A DNA stretch of 64,000 bases from Stercorarius parasiticus. Its lineage: Eukaryota; Chordata; Aves; Charadriiformes; Stercorariidae. The DNA is taken from assembly GCA_013396915.1 (NCBI GenBank), contig VWZL01000277.1, positions 62,001 to 126,000 of the forward strand, read 5' to 3'. The stretch's first letter is position 1. The number at the start of each line of letters is the position of its first letter. The notes beneath the pieces were generated by a model, which searched no databases, was not told the DNA's origin, and saw nothing but the letters and a program-made list of their open reading frames with translations. Both the position numbers and the translations under genes were made by a program. Below, one piece after another: positions 48,356 through 60,955 of this stretch.

Positions 48356-51300
48356 ATGACATATTAACCACTTCAAAGTGATGGTGGTTTGGGGATAATT
48401 ACACACATCCAGTATCGAAGGATACTTCAGTCAGTTAAAATACTGAAGATTTCAAAAGGAAAGTCATTCAAGTAACTAAGATGGGAATATTTCTTCTAAC
48501 AAGGTCAATAAGGTTCAGGTTTTGCCCTCCACAACTCCAGAAATTCCATTAAAAAAAACATTTTTCCATTTTGCCTGGTTTATCATTGACAGCAGAGATT
48601 CTGGCAGAAAATTACAGTCTATTCTGCAGTCTATTCTGACTTGCACTGATGTTCACATTCCTCTTGGAAATGTGAAAATTCTTTTTCATTTCAGATATGA
48701 GCTATATAAACAAATATCATCTGTAGTCATTCAAAAGTAGTTACCTTCACATACATATGAATTCATACACATTCTTATCATGTAGTAGGGGAAAACATAG
48801 TTACAAAGTGTAGAAAATTTTGAGTTGGTCTGGTTATATTTAGTTCCTGTTCATCTGTGCTGAACAGATTTCATTACATATAGGATGCTAGATGGGAGAA
48901 AAGAAGCCACTACTAGGTAAGTGGCCATGTATATCTCAACCACCATCAAGATCACTGGAGATAGAGAGCAGAAAGTAGACATAAACACCACTAGTAATTT
49001 ATTACAAGTCTTTCAAATGGAGAGAGAAAAAAAACCCAACACCTTCTGGAATTTATCTACTCATACTACACCTTTTAAATATGACTGCCCACTATGACAT
49101 TTCAGTGTTCATCAGTAAGAACATGAAAGTGCATCTAAATCCTCCACACATCTCAAAATGTAATAAATATGCCCTGAAAACATCCAAATCAACAGTATTT
49201 GATAACAGATATTGATACTCCTATGAATGCATGAGAGGAGGATACGGGATTAGGTGTATTGTAGCAGGAATCACAAAAACATCACATCATTGGAAAAGGC
49301 AGTAGAGACACTGCTAATTGGAAGAACCAAAGAAGCATAGATAATTATGAACAGACAATACTATGTATTCTCTGTGAACAAGACATTAATCTTTCTAAAG
49401 ATACTGTGTCTTACAGATGACGGTACATTTTCCAAAGCAATCTTTACATTGCTTTGTGTTATACCGATGCCTTATGAACAACAAATTTGGGGGGTTATTT
49501 CTGCTCACTGAAAAATGCTAAATTACTGTTACTGCAGATCTTCAGTGCTGATGTACTCTTGCATAGTAACGACAACATGTTACGTCAAGGAAAAAAAGTA
49601 TAGGTATGAGAAACACGTTCAAATCAACTAAGTAAAAGTACTATATACAACTTGTTCTTTTCTGCTAAAATGAAGTATTCCTTCACCTTTATCAAAGGAA
49701 CACTAAAATAGTGTCCAAAAAGCAACAAATAATCCATATTTTCTGCCAAGCATAAAACTTTTTCCATTTAGCAAATCCTGCAGGATCATTTCTGTGCTGC
49801 TTAGTGGTTTTTGTCATCTAGTGACTACCATTGCTAACAAGGTTGGACTTTTATAACTTTCCAACATGATTTGGGCACTTTGGGGATATATTTACTATGT
49901 TTTAAAACACTATGTGAATTATTTCAGTTCACATGTATGTACTTATTGGCTGACATGGAAATTATATTAATATAAAAGAAATGAATCCTAAATCATAGGA
50001 AAAAAACCCAAAAGTTTTCAAGTAAGCTAGGTATATGTGGATTCACTGAGAGAACGGACTGTTCATTACACATATACATCAAAAATTGGGAATGTTATTA
50101 AATATTTTTTCACACAACAGTGTCAATATTCCACATTAATATAATTCTGATTTTTTTATACTAGAGCTCACAATTAGAATTTAACAGATGAGTTTTAGTT
50201 AAATATTGTGAAAATGTGTATGAATTGCATCCAACCATAAGACTTTTAGAAAGTTTTATTCTAGAAAATAGTATTTAATAGTGAATTTTAATACATTCAT
50301 GAAGGCTTTACTGATGTTATTGATATATTAGGTAGAAAGAAAATATCAGACAAAAGCCATCCTTTTTTAAGTAGTTATGGTAGTACATGACACTATGTAC
50401 ATGCAGGAACCAGAGCAGACTGTGCCTGGGATACCTACCTGACATTCTGCCTGCAAAAGACCCATACTGCATAGGATGTAAAATGAAGTCAGAACTTAAA
50501 TTAAAAGGCCTCCTTCAGGAAAGCTGTCCCATTCTCAACTTGTGACATTTATGTGCTTAAAGTCTACAGCACTCTCAGTGAATGAAGCTACCTAAAGAAG
50601 AAAAGAACAGCATTATCATCAAAACTTATGATACTCATTAAGTCTTCTGATGAGCATAGGTGAATTTAATTGCTCTTAGGAGCCTGGAAGATAAATCATA
50701 GAACTTTCATACAAAATTAACAAGATCACCTCAAGAAGCGGGTGGCTCCTTATTGACATTCCTGAAAATAAAATGGTCTTCATATATCACCTGGGGATTC
50801 ATCACTCTTGAATAATGCATTTACCATCTGTGCTCATCCCAAGCTAGTTCTGATAGAGTGTCTGAACTTCATAAATATTCTTGGGTAAACAACTCCCATG
50901 CTTCCCCAGATAAGTGAATAGATAATTATTCATAGCCCCATGTTTTGAGTATAGAACTAGTAAAACTAGTCAGCTAGACTAAAACCATATTTCAGATCAG
51001 GAAACATTGCTTGTGTTCATATAAAAGGTCTCCAGTTTGCAGTATCCATGTTGGTTTCATACAGCAAGCTTCAAAAACTACTACAATGGAGTAATAATCA
51101 GACCCTATCTCCAGTTTTCATCCATTTCTGAGGTGAACACTCCTTGTCTGGCATTCTCTCCTTGTGATCTCCAATTATCTGAATAGCTGAACACTTAAAC
51201 ATTTCTAGGGAGAAAGCAATAGTCAGTGCAAAGAATACAAGAGTTCAACAACCTATTAAAAACTTTTCTTTTGACATAAAACCACATGGATGCTAGAGAA

Positions 51301-53189
51301 AAAAACAAATGTTATCATGATTCTCATGATTTCCTTGACCTTCCAAGAAGCCTTCTGGAGCTTTCATAGCATCTGTCAGAAGGTCAGAGCTGCTCTTTTG
51401 TTCTCCAATTCAAATAATGGCACCTCACCTGAGAAACTTAATCTCTTAAATCTGTTGGTGGCCATTTATGTCCTGCTCTCAATACAATAAATTTCCATCA
51501 TAAGAACCTCTAATGAAATTTCTGGCAAATAATAACACAATCCCACTGGTAACCCTTACCGCCTCCCAAAGTGAGGTTACTTAACTGTGATAAGTTTTTA
51601 CAGCCTTCTCAAAGATTCATCCATAAACCTCAAGTTTGTCACTAAGTGTCAAACCAGAAGAGCAAAGCACACACCCTGGACTGCAACTTAGACCAAAACA
51701 TTGCTAAAAAAATTGATTCTGTTTTTCACTATTTCTGAAAAGGAAATATTAAGTGGAAGTTTTAATAATATATAAAAAAATTCTGCAAGTTCCTTCAGTT
51801 ACAAACAACATGGCTTGGGAGGCAATGCACTGTTCTCTGCCAAGCGCAAGACCCACAGACAAAAAACCTACTACACAGGGGTGCCATATTGCAAAAAAAG
51901 ATGGCTTTGGATCTTTTCAGGTGATAAAGGGAGTTGGCCAAGCATTTACACATCACAACAGAGTACCTTGGAGGAAGAAAATACATAATTACTAAATAAA
52001 GTTTAAAACAGCAAAAGGATTGCATTATCACTGTTGAATTGCTCTCAGAGAGTACAACCACTATTCATAGCTCCATTCAGATGGAAGGAATTATATTCAT
52101 TTGGAATAAAAGGAAGTTATTTTGTACAAATAAGCCTGTAGAAAAAAAATAGGCATTATGTTGCATTGTCAATACATAATGGCATTGTCATATTAACTGT
52201 CAACAAATCTATTTTAGAACCAATATTCAATCAAAGCACAATATAAAGAGTAAACGCATCCAAGCAAGACCCTAATGCTTTTAGATTTTGAAAAGAGAAA
52301 TGCTCTTACTCTAAGCTAGTTAGAACTGTAAACTGAGCACAGAATTAATTTTACAGCAAGTTACTGTTTTTAACAGGTTATACAAGGCACAGAACCGTGT
52401 AATTGCCCTACACTTGAAATATGCTCTCATTCAAATAGAGGGAATGAAGTTAGCTGAAAGTGCAGTACATGGGGGGCGGGGGAAATCACATCTTATCTGT
52501 GCAACAACTTGTTCTTTACAGGTGGTTGCCTGGAAAATTAGTAGCTATTATTTTCTGCAGTAATAAATCCTAATATTTGAAGAAAGCAAGAACAGATGGA
52601 TTGCCAGTTCATTGATATTTGCCACAGCACAATGAAGATTTAATCTTTATGATGAGCAGTTCACTCTTTACACAACCACTATACTAACATTCTAGTATTA
52701 AGTCTCATCATCCCATTTTAAAACAGACTAGTTTCTTACACTTCTTCAATATATAGTTTGGTTTATTTTCGTTGATAATATAAAACAAGTTGGTCTAAGA
52801 AATTTTAGCCTTCCTTAAACTCTGTGTTACCCATCAAATAAGTACTGAAATCACAGAACAGTAATACTGTTCCAGTGATTTGAAATGCATGCTGAGGTGC
52901 AGAGATTTTAAATCAAAGAAAGTAAAAGCTCTCTGGCTTTTAGACAAATTCACTCATTTTGATTTTGCAGAAGTAAAAAATATAACTATCTATAGTTACA
53001 ACCATAGTTTTTGTTGGTTTAATGAGAAAGGCTTCACATTCTGACTCAAGGAGCTTCTCCCACTAAAACGTACTAGTAGATAGGTGAACAGGTCTGTATG
53101 CGACTACAGTAAAGTAATATTTTATCACTCTCTATAATACCTTCCATTGTATGACCCCTTACTCTAAAAAGGGCCAGCAACGTGCAAAG
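48356..53189. other. Unassigned AT-rich DNA
   Basis: No gene or named repeat is recognised. A perfect 12-base tandem duplication lies at 48615-48638. Remaining frames are under 90 codons and motif-free. Confidence 0.55.
48615..48638. repeat. Perfect 12-base tandem duplication
   Basis: CAGTCTATTCTG occurs twice head to tail. Confidence 0.92.
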
Positions 53190-53475
53190 CCTGGAGAAGA
53201 GAAGGCTCCAAGGAGACCTTATAGCAGCCTTCCAGTACCCAAAGGGGGCCTACAGGAAGGATGGGGAGGGACCCTTTATTAGGGAGTGTTATGGTAGGAC
53301 ACAGGGTAACAGCCTCAAATTGAAAGACGGTAGATTTAGATTGGATATCAGGAAAAAATTCTTTACTGTAAGGGTAGTGAGGCACTGCAACAGGTTGCCC
53401 AGGGAAGTTGTCAATGCCCCATCACTGCAAGTGTTCAAGGCCAGGCTGGATGAGGCTTTGAGCAGCCTGCCCTAG
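53182..53475 (+). pseudogene. CR1 ORF2 extreme C-terminus
   Basis: A 97-codon open stretch that ends at the natural ORF2 stop. It covers only the region downstream of the reverse transcriptase and carries no catalytic residue. The stretch is unbroken, so this fragment is relatively well preserved. Confidence 0.85.
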
Positions 53476-53543
53476 TGGGAGATGCCAGGCGGGGGTTAGA
53501 ACTAGATGATCTTTAAGGTCCCTCCTACCCAAACCATTCTGTG
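53190..53543 (+). mobile_element. CR1 3'-terminal copy
   Basis: A 5'-truncated CR1 reads SLEKRRLQGDLIAAFQYPKG, then RFRLDIRKKFFTVRVVRHCN and RLPREVVNAPSLQVFKARLD to the ORF2 stop at about 53475, followed by a short 3' end with AGATGATCTTTAAGGTCCCT and CATTCTGTGAA. Its QYPKGAYRKDGEG and DEALSSLP text indicates a subfamily different from the copies at 21.4 and 33.6 kb. Confidence 0.9.
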
Positions 53544-56500
53544 AAAGGGGAAACTCCCATGGCTCAGTGGCATCCCAAACTCTGAATCTCAGCCAGCCAC
53601 CTTCTGACTTTCTAAAAATCTTTGCAGTCTGACTTCCTAAAAATCTTCACAGCAGGACAGAAAAACCTAGGCAAACATTTTCCATTATAGTTACAGCTTC
53701 ATTTGGAGTATTGATATTCTATTGTCAGCCTTTTCATACAGAGCATGACACAGACTACAGGGATGTGTTGTTTAGCAATTTCTCAGGTAACAACACAGGA
53801 AAAATTAATAGATAGATTCTTCAAAATTGAGCAAAGTACAGCATAAAAACCTTCATAATGGAAAATGTGAGATGGAACAGTTTTCATTTTGACACTTGGC
53901 ATATCTAGAGCTTCCCTCAACTCCCCTGGGCTTGATTTCCTAGGAATAGTCTTACCAAAAGCAGCAGGATCCCTTTAGCCATTGCCTTAGTCCCGATACC
54001 CTTTGTTTTGACATGGAGCTCAGCCTGCTTGCATTTGCAGCATAACACCTCTGATTCCTAACCTTATCCAGCAGAATTACTGATCCAGAGAGAACTCTGG
54101 TGTTTGCCTAAATAGGTCCTATGTTAACATTCAGGAGCAAGTACTTGGTGTAACTATATAGACAGAGAGAAACAAATTCCTCAAGGAGGTGGCTTAAGTC
54201 ACCTGCATAGAACCACACTTTAAAGGCACTGAAAATACACAGGTACAGAACTCTGTGGTGGTAAAAGCAGAAACTTGAATTCATAACTGAAATCTGGGTA
54301 GAAAGAAACCCAACAAACGACAACAACCCACAATATTTTTTTGTTACTTTGCTTCTTACCTGCTTGCTGAACTTTTGCTTTGCTTTATTTGTGTAAATAA
54401 TTACAAAACGAGTAGAGGGTGCTGAAGAATATACAGCATAATTTTAGGCTTTGTAAGAGCAATAAAATGTAACCCCATTCTTACATTGCAAAGAGCAGAT
54501 TCTCTTTAGCCTGTATATCAATTCTTACAAATTCAACTAATTGTAAAAAACGTTAGCAACTCATTACCCAGTCTATTTACACATCAGTCTTTTTGCGCAA
54601 CCCTCAGCTTTTACCTACTCTTCTTAAAAAGCCTTTCTAATATTCACACTAATCCACGAGTGCATAGACCACCTCCTGGAGCACCATAAGCATGTGAAAC
54701 AAGCTGGAAAGAAGTACAAAGTGAAAGCCTTTTACATTTCTGCAAGGTCAGACTTCATGATGAGTCATCCTCCATACACTATTCTCAACGAAGGCACTGT
54801 TCAGCCATCCTCTGGGGTATTTAGAATGGAGAAAGAAGTACAGATTTGTGTACTTTTTCAAATGTGCTTTTAGTTCTTTTACACCCATATCAATCCATAT
54901 AGATTAGAAGAGTACGAGAACATGAAATAGTTTCTTGTTTAAACAAGTTCAAAGAAAACTAAAGGGATACATCATATTTTAACAGCACTAAAATAGTCTA
55001 TTTCTCAGTACCGTGAAATCTTAAATATTTGGGGTTTTGTCTGAAATGATTATTTTTAATGGAAAAAATAAGTAATAGAAAGAGTTATTTTAATCTCATT
55101 AACTGGAACCACCAAAAATGGCGTAATATGATGACTGTGCATAAAAAAATGTGTTGTTCATTTTAAGTAATAAATTTAGTCTGTTTAGATCACATGAAAA
55201 CTTTATTCTCTGTGATTACTTCTGGTGTAGTGGTATAAATTAATAGAGGAATATGATGCCTCTTGAATTCTCCTCAGCCTGCAAAAACACAGGAAAAATT
55301 TTGAAGCAAATCTGCTCTTACATGCGCAACAGGAATAGACTTACCAGGAAGACCTTGCATTTTAAGGTATGCGATGTGTATTTTGCATGCAAATTTAAAG
55401 GTTTCATTCTGATTGAGTATCTTGGTATAGAGGCTTGGCTCAAAACTGTATTTTTCAACTGATCAGATCTTTGATGCAAGTCTTTGAAAAATAAGAACTT
55501 GTTTGATTCCTTGTTGAAACGGCCATTGGCCTGGCTTAGAAATACAAGCAACTAATCATGTCTAGGGAAAACATGTGCCTGTATCTCTACAAAAACATCA
55601 GGTTTTGCTGCTCAGTGACATTTTCAACTATGAATTTTTGTTATTACTGAGTGGCATGCAATATTCAGAAGTTCATTTTTTTCCCATTTCAAAGGGCTCT
55701 TTTCAGACCCAGTTATGGAATTCTCTTTGATTTAGCAGCTCTGTAACTGCTGAACTTTGACATTTGTGCAGGCAGCATTTGGATGGAGGTAAAAATACCT
55801 TTTTCTCCCTTGCAGAAAAGCAGGAAAAAAACCTAAACGTTTCTTGCATAACAAGATCAACTATGGAAAACATTAAACAAGACAATTATTAAAAACCTGT
55901 GGAAATTGAAACAGAAAAGGCATGTTGCTACAGTAGAACTGATCTCTTTCTCAAGTATCTGAAAGAGGACCTTCTAAACCAAATATGGTCAATTACATTA
56001 ATTGACTCTGGTACTATAATACTCAAAAATCATCAGATCATCCAGATGTTCAAGTCTAGGTGTATTAAAGAAATGTATTAAAAAAGTATTAAAAAAATAA
56101 CAATACTCTTTGCTTTCATAGCCGTATTGTGGCAGGTGGAAGACAACTGATACAGGACTCAGAATTTGACCTTTTAGATTTTACTCCCTTTAAGTCATTT
56201 CCTCTTGTAATCAACATATACAAGATTACGCCACAAGACCACATCTACTATAAAGCCTATGGACTATTAACAGTACAAAGGGCAAAGAAGATAGAAATTG
56301 CAGATTACAAATATGCAGCTGTAGGAGGAACACGAAAGAGGAAAGAAGGTGAGAAAGTGGTATCTGAAAAAGATGAAGGTACATAAACTCAATTTCTTAT
56401 TCAAACCAATAATTATCCTCAGTAAGGTAGGTATAAGCATTGGCACTATGCTTCAAGATCCATGTTTATCCTAATGATGGGAATGAAATCTATCAGTTTG

Positions 56501-57069
56501 TTAAAGTGCATTTAGCATGTACCAATACCAACTCATTTTATAGTTAATTTTTAAATGAAGTCACAAGAGCTGGTGTGTTTGATAGTCAACGTCATCATCT
56601 ATTACCGATCTTCTAACATCAGTACCATCCCATTCTTGGGTTCAGCTTCGTGAAAACATTGCAACTGTTCCATGCATTGTTTTTCTGTGAAATTCCTATG
56701 TTGAGCGATATCAATTGTTTAGCATAAATAAGTAAGTTTTAAGTAGAATAAAGTTCTTAGGATTATAATTTGGTGTGATTTGTGTTGTTTGCTTAGCTCT
56801 ACTTAGCGTGAGTAGCTAGATTTGCTGAAACTTTTAGGCCATGAGAAATCTATTCTTCTCAGCACTTTTCCTAGCAGATGGTACAGAGTTGTTTAATCTT
56901 TTAACATTGGAAAACACTGGATATCATACTGATGTTTTGATAGTGTTTCTCTCAAGTCCAAGACTTTTCGGTTCCCTGTTCTGCCAACAAGGACAGATGC
57001 AGAAGGAAAGTAAACCAGAAGACGCAGAGGCTTCGACCCTTGACGTAAACTGCAAATCAACAAGATAAG
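53544..57069. other. Unassigned AT-rich DNA, one coding-like stretch
   Basis: No transposon is recognised. The only stretch with a faintly exon-like look is 56124-56348, described under findings. It is not called as a gene. Confidence 0.5.
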
Positions 57070-57400
57070 AGTGTGCCTGGCTGGACACAGAAAAAGAATC
57101 TAATTAGATGTTAGAAGATGCCAGACCAAAGATCACATTGGACTAAAAGACTTGTGGACAGCACGTGAAGGGCATGTCAGGGGCAGGTGTATGGATTACA
57201 AGGGTATAGTTGCCCAGGGATTCCTTTGTTCAGTGTCCCTCTCTTTGGGAGCACCCAGCCCAGGTTGTTCTTACTGCTGACCTTCCAATTAAATCTATTG
57301 TTTTATGAAATCTGACTCCTGAGACTCTGCTGCCAGAAACCTAGGGTCCAGCCTGAAGAAGGAGGAAGCACACCCGAGAGTAAGTGTGTGAGTGTGCATG
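57070..57400 (+). mobile_element. LTR-like endogenous retrovirus fragment
   Basis: From TGTGCCTGGC onward the block is GC-richer than its surroundings. It contains AATTAAATC, an AATAAA-like polyadenylation signal near 57290, followed by CTGACTCCTGAGACTCTGCT and AACCTAGGGTCCAGCC, an arrangement typical of the R-U5 part of a retroviral LTR. A GT-rich stretch follows to about 57410. Ends and target duplication are not defined. Sense is plus, opposite to the other LTRs here. Confidence 0.5.
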
Positions 57401-57478
57401 TGTGTGTGACACCATGAATGGTATGTGAATGCTCGGGCAGCGGCTTCTCCTTTAACACCTAGGTGTTGGTTTTGTGTG

Positions 57479-57503
57479 TTTTTTTTTTTTTTTTTTTTTT
57501 TTT
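57479..57503. repeat. Poly-T tract, 25 bases
   Basis: The longest homopolymer in the window. It lies about 75 bases beyond the LTR-like block and could be the poly-A of a minus-strand retroposed sequence. No such sequence is recognised to its right. Confidence 0.9.
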
Positions 57504-59401
57504 AAATTGTGACATTTTTGTCAGTCATGTGCCACATGGACAAATCAGCGCACTGTCTACTATTCCATGCTGTGGCTACTGGCAGTAGCAGTAAATCAGT
57601 AGCCTTACTTTTTTTTTTTATATCCTCTCCCTTTGTACATAGCACTGTTCTCAATTTCTTTACCTCTTGAAGCAGAAGTTCTAAGTGACAAAAAGCAGAC
57701 ATGTGTAGTACTGGTCAGGCTTATGAGTTTTCACCAACATACTGAGTTTCGCATTTGAAAGTCATTTCATATTTTGGAATCTAGATATGAAATCTCAATA
57801 CTTCTTAATAGAAAAAGAAATTTGAGTAGATACTTATTAGCTATTATATATCTTGCATAAAGTAGAAACATATTTAGCAAAGAACAGTTGTATATGTAGA
57901 ACTTACAAATTTTTCAGTTCTGATCTTAACAAGAAAAATAGAGGACATATATAAAAAGATTTTGCTTTGAAAATCAAAGGAGAAAAAATGGGTGTGAGGG
58001 GGGACACTATTTCCTAATCTTTCACTTTCTTTTTTCACTAACTGCTATAATCTATTTTGCCATGAAACAGAGAATTCATAATTTTTTCCTGGAAGATATC
58101 ATGGTTAGAAGGAAAAGTGAATGAGGACAGTAAACTTATTGGTGGTCAGATAGGACAATCACAATAGACTTTCACTGCTTTAAAACTAATGGCACCTGAT
58201 TTAATTGATGCTTTCAATTAAGATATTACCATTTGATTCAGGATTCACCCTTTTACCTTCATCTTTTGAACAGCTAAATTCAAAGGTCTTCAACTCAAGT
58301 ATCCTGCATGCACTATGTTGTGGGTGGTTTTATTGGGTTTTTTTTAAATAAAAAAAACACCAAAAAACACCCACAACTTGCTTACCAAAAATTTTCTAAA
58401 TACGTGCAACAACTGAATAGAAAAATTTATTCTCTAGCAGATACAAGGTATAATCTAAGGTATCTGAGATATGATAAATTATGCAAAGTAAGAAGCAGCA
58501 ATTATGGTTCCCAATTTGCTAATCAAAAATAAATGTTTAGAGTGCATATATTTAACCATGCAGCTGTCTGTAAAGCATCTGCCTTAGATACAGTAATCTC
58601 ACCAACTTTGAGTCTTCAAAATCCAGAAAAGGGAACCTTAAACATAAATCATTATATCATTCTAAAAACACTAAGGTTTTAAAATTTATTTTGGGAACAA
58701 TCTGCTTGCCCTGTTTTTTTTGAGTATTTATTTACAGCAGGGTAAGATCCACACAGAGCCATAGTGGCAGAAGTTTGAATTTACCACTCAATGTAAAAAA
58801 CACCTGAAAAATCAACAGTTCCATGTTGTCTTTCGTATGAGAAGCTTGGTATTTATGAAAAGCACAAGCAGGATGCACCTGTCTAAACTCTGGATACTGA
58901 CGTGTAAAGCTCCAAGTCTGAGTTAGCTACTCTGCATCTTGCTAGAGGCTCTACATACAATCAACAGTAAGAAATGGGCATTCTGAGCATGCAAGATACT
59001 CAACCTACCCTCAAAGTGAATATTTTCTGGTCATTAATATAAAGGGAAAATAATTGCAGCTCGAATGTAAACGTTGTAAGATGAATTAGATGAATCATGT
59101 GTCCACAGTGGTGTTATCACCCACTTTCGGTACTTTAAGGACTGAAAACCCTAGAGGAGGAGTCTCACTTCTCACTTTTTAGGATACGCATAGCCTTATT
59201 CTGCTCAGTTTTGTAGCATTCCTATAAGCCCAACTGCAATTTTTTACAGTAAGTAGGAATATTTTTTCCCTCATCATCTTTCTTCCCATCGGTCCACTGC
59301 ATCCTTTTCAGGTCTGTTAAAAAGAGGGATTTGAGATGGTGATCTACAGTTACTGTGCCTCAAGGTAACAAAGAGATATAAATCTATAGGAACATCTGGG
59401 G

Positions 59402-59417
59402 GTGTGTGTGTGTGTGT
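59402..59417. repeat. (GT)8 microsatellite
   Basis: An uninterrupted GT run. Confidence 0.9.
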
Positions 59418-59629
59418 ATCAGATATACAAAAAGATACAGAAAATGTGGCAGATAGGAGGAGTTAGAAGTACATGCATTGTTGCAGAGTTGTAATGTCAC
59501 TGGGATTATTATAGAGCCATAGCAGAATTGCTCATGTGAATGGGGTGCTGCAATAGATAGGCACAGACTCCAGGAGAGTCAGGAAGAGAGCGAAATTTTA
59601 CTCTATGCAGATGACTGTCCACCACAGTC

Positions 59630-60955
59630 ATATATAGTCAACAGAGAAAACGACAGCCAAAAGCATAGGCTGAGGTTGGAAGCAAGAACAAAAAGAAGGG
59701 ACATGCTAGTGGATGTCTGTTACAGACAAATTCAGTCAGGAAGAGAAGTGGAAAAAAACAACTTTTTAGAAGTATTGGAAAACTCAGTTGCAGGCTTTGG
59801 TTCTCATGGGAGAATTTAACATCCCAACACCTTCTGGAAAGGCAAAATAGCATGTTATCAGTAATCTGGATTTCTGGAGTGTGTTGGGGAAAAAATTTTT
59901 GATGCAGCTACTAGAGGAGAAGCTCTGCTGGATCTGGTACTCATAAATAAGCAAGCAGTCACTAGTGATGTGATAGTCAATGGCAGGCTTGCCCGTAAGG
60001 ATGACAAGATGGTAGAGTTTAGATATAAAAGGAAGACAAGTAGCAAAATAAAGACCCTTCTCTTGAAGACAGCAGACTTTGGCTTGTTGAGTGAACTGAT
60101 TCAGAGGGAAGCCATGGTAGGTTGTCTTGGAGGGCAAATGGGCCAGCAACAGCTGTTTGACCGCTAACAGAAGCCTTTTCAAGTACAAGAATAGTTCCTT
60201 CTGATGTGCAAGAAAACAAGCAGATATGGCTTGGCTGAAATAGTGAAGCCCTAACTAAGCTCAAGTCCAACAACAACAACAACAACAAGTCTCCAGGTAG
60301 TGGAAACAGGAACAGGCTGCTTGGGAAGAACACAAAAGCATCACCTATGCATGCCACAATAGAATTGGGAAGTCAAACTGAAGCTCGAGTTAAAACTAGT
60401 GAGAGCCATAAAGAATAAGAGCTTCTGTAAACAAATCAGCACAAAAATTAAGACCACATTGGTCTGCCGCTGAATGAAGCGGGTAACCTAACTGACAGAG
60501 AACATGGAAAAGGCTGAGATACTCAAGGCCTCATTCATTCCTATTAGGGTCTGTTCTCAGGTCTGCCAGGTCCCTGGTGATGGCAAAACTTAGGGAGGAG
60601 CAATACTACCCATTGTAGAAAATAATCAAATTAAGGACTACTTAAACTGGTCATACACAAGTCCCAAGAGAATATATGTGAAGGTGGTGAGATGTCACTG
60701 ACTTTGAGACCATTCTTCCATCTCTGTGGTGACTGTGGGAGGTTCCTGATGACTAGAAATAAGCAAACATTATACTCTAAGGTAAGAAGGAGGGTCAAGA
60801 GAGCTACAGGCCAGTTCAGCTCACCTCAGTCCTGGGAAGACTATGGAGCAGATCATCATGGAAGCCATCGCCATATACAGAAACAAAGAGAGAATGACTG
60901 AACAAAACCACCACTTCTAAGGGCAAGTAGAATTTTGGGCTTCATTCTCAACACA
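59630..60955 (+). mobile_element. Ancient, heavily decayed CR1
   Basis: Scattered ORF2 motifs in the right order show an old CR1: a degenerate endonuclease piece with LVDVCYRQIQSG near 59.71 kb, AATRGEALLDLVLINKQAVT at about 59.90-59.96 kb followed by DVIVNGRLARKDDKMVEF, a linker with MAWLN near 60.22 kb, PLNEAGNLTDREHGK near 60.46 kb, and a reverse transcriptase start reading SYRPVQLTSVLGRLWS near 60.80 kb. These lie in several frames with many stops. The motif wording differs from the other copies, pointing to a distinct, older lineage. A (CAA)7 expansion sits in the linker. Outer limits are approximate. Confidence 0.8.
60268..60288. repeat. (CAA)7 microsatellite inside the old CR1
   Basis: Seven uninterrupted CAA units within the linker part of the decayed CR1. 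In the surviving frame they read as a run of Asn. Confidence 0.9.

Larger units (their letters stand above)
57401..59629. other. Unassigned AT-rich DNA
   Basis: Begins with possible leader sequence of the LTR-like block, then the 25-T tract at 57479-57503. A GT microsatellite lies at 59402-59417. No gene is recognised. Confidence 0.55.
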
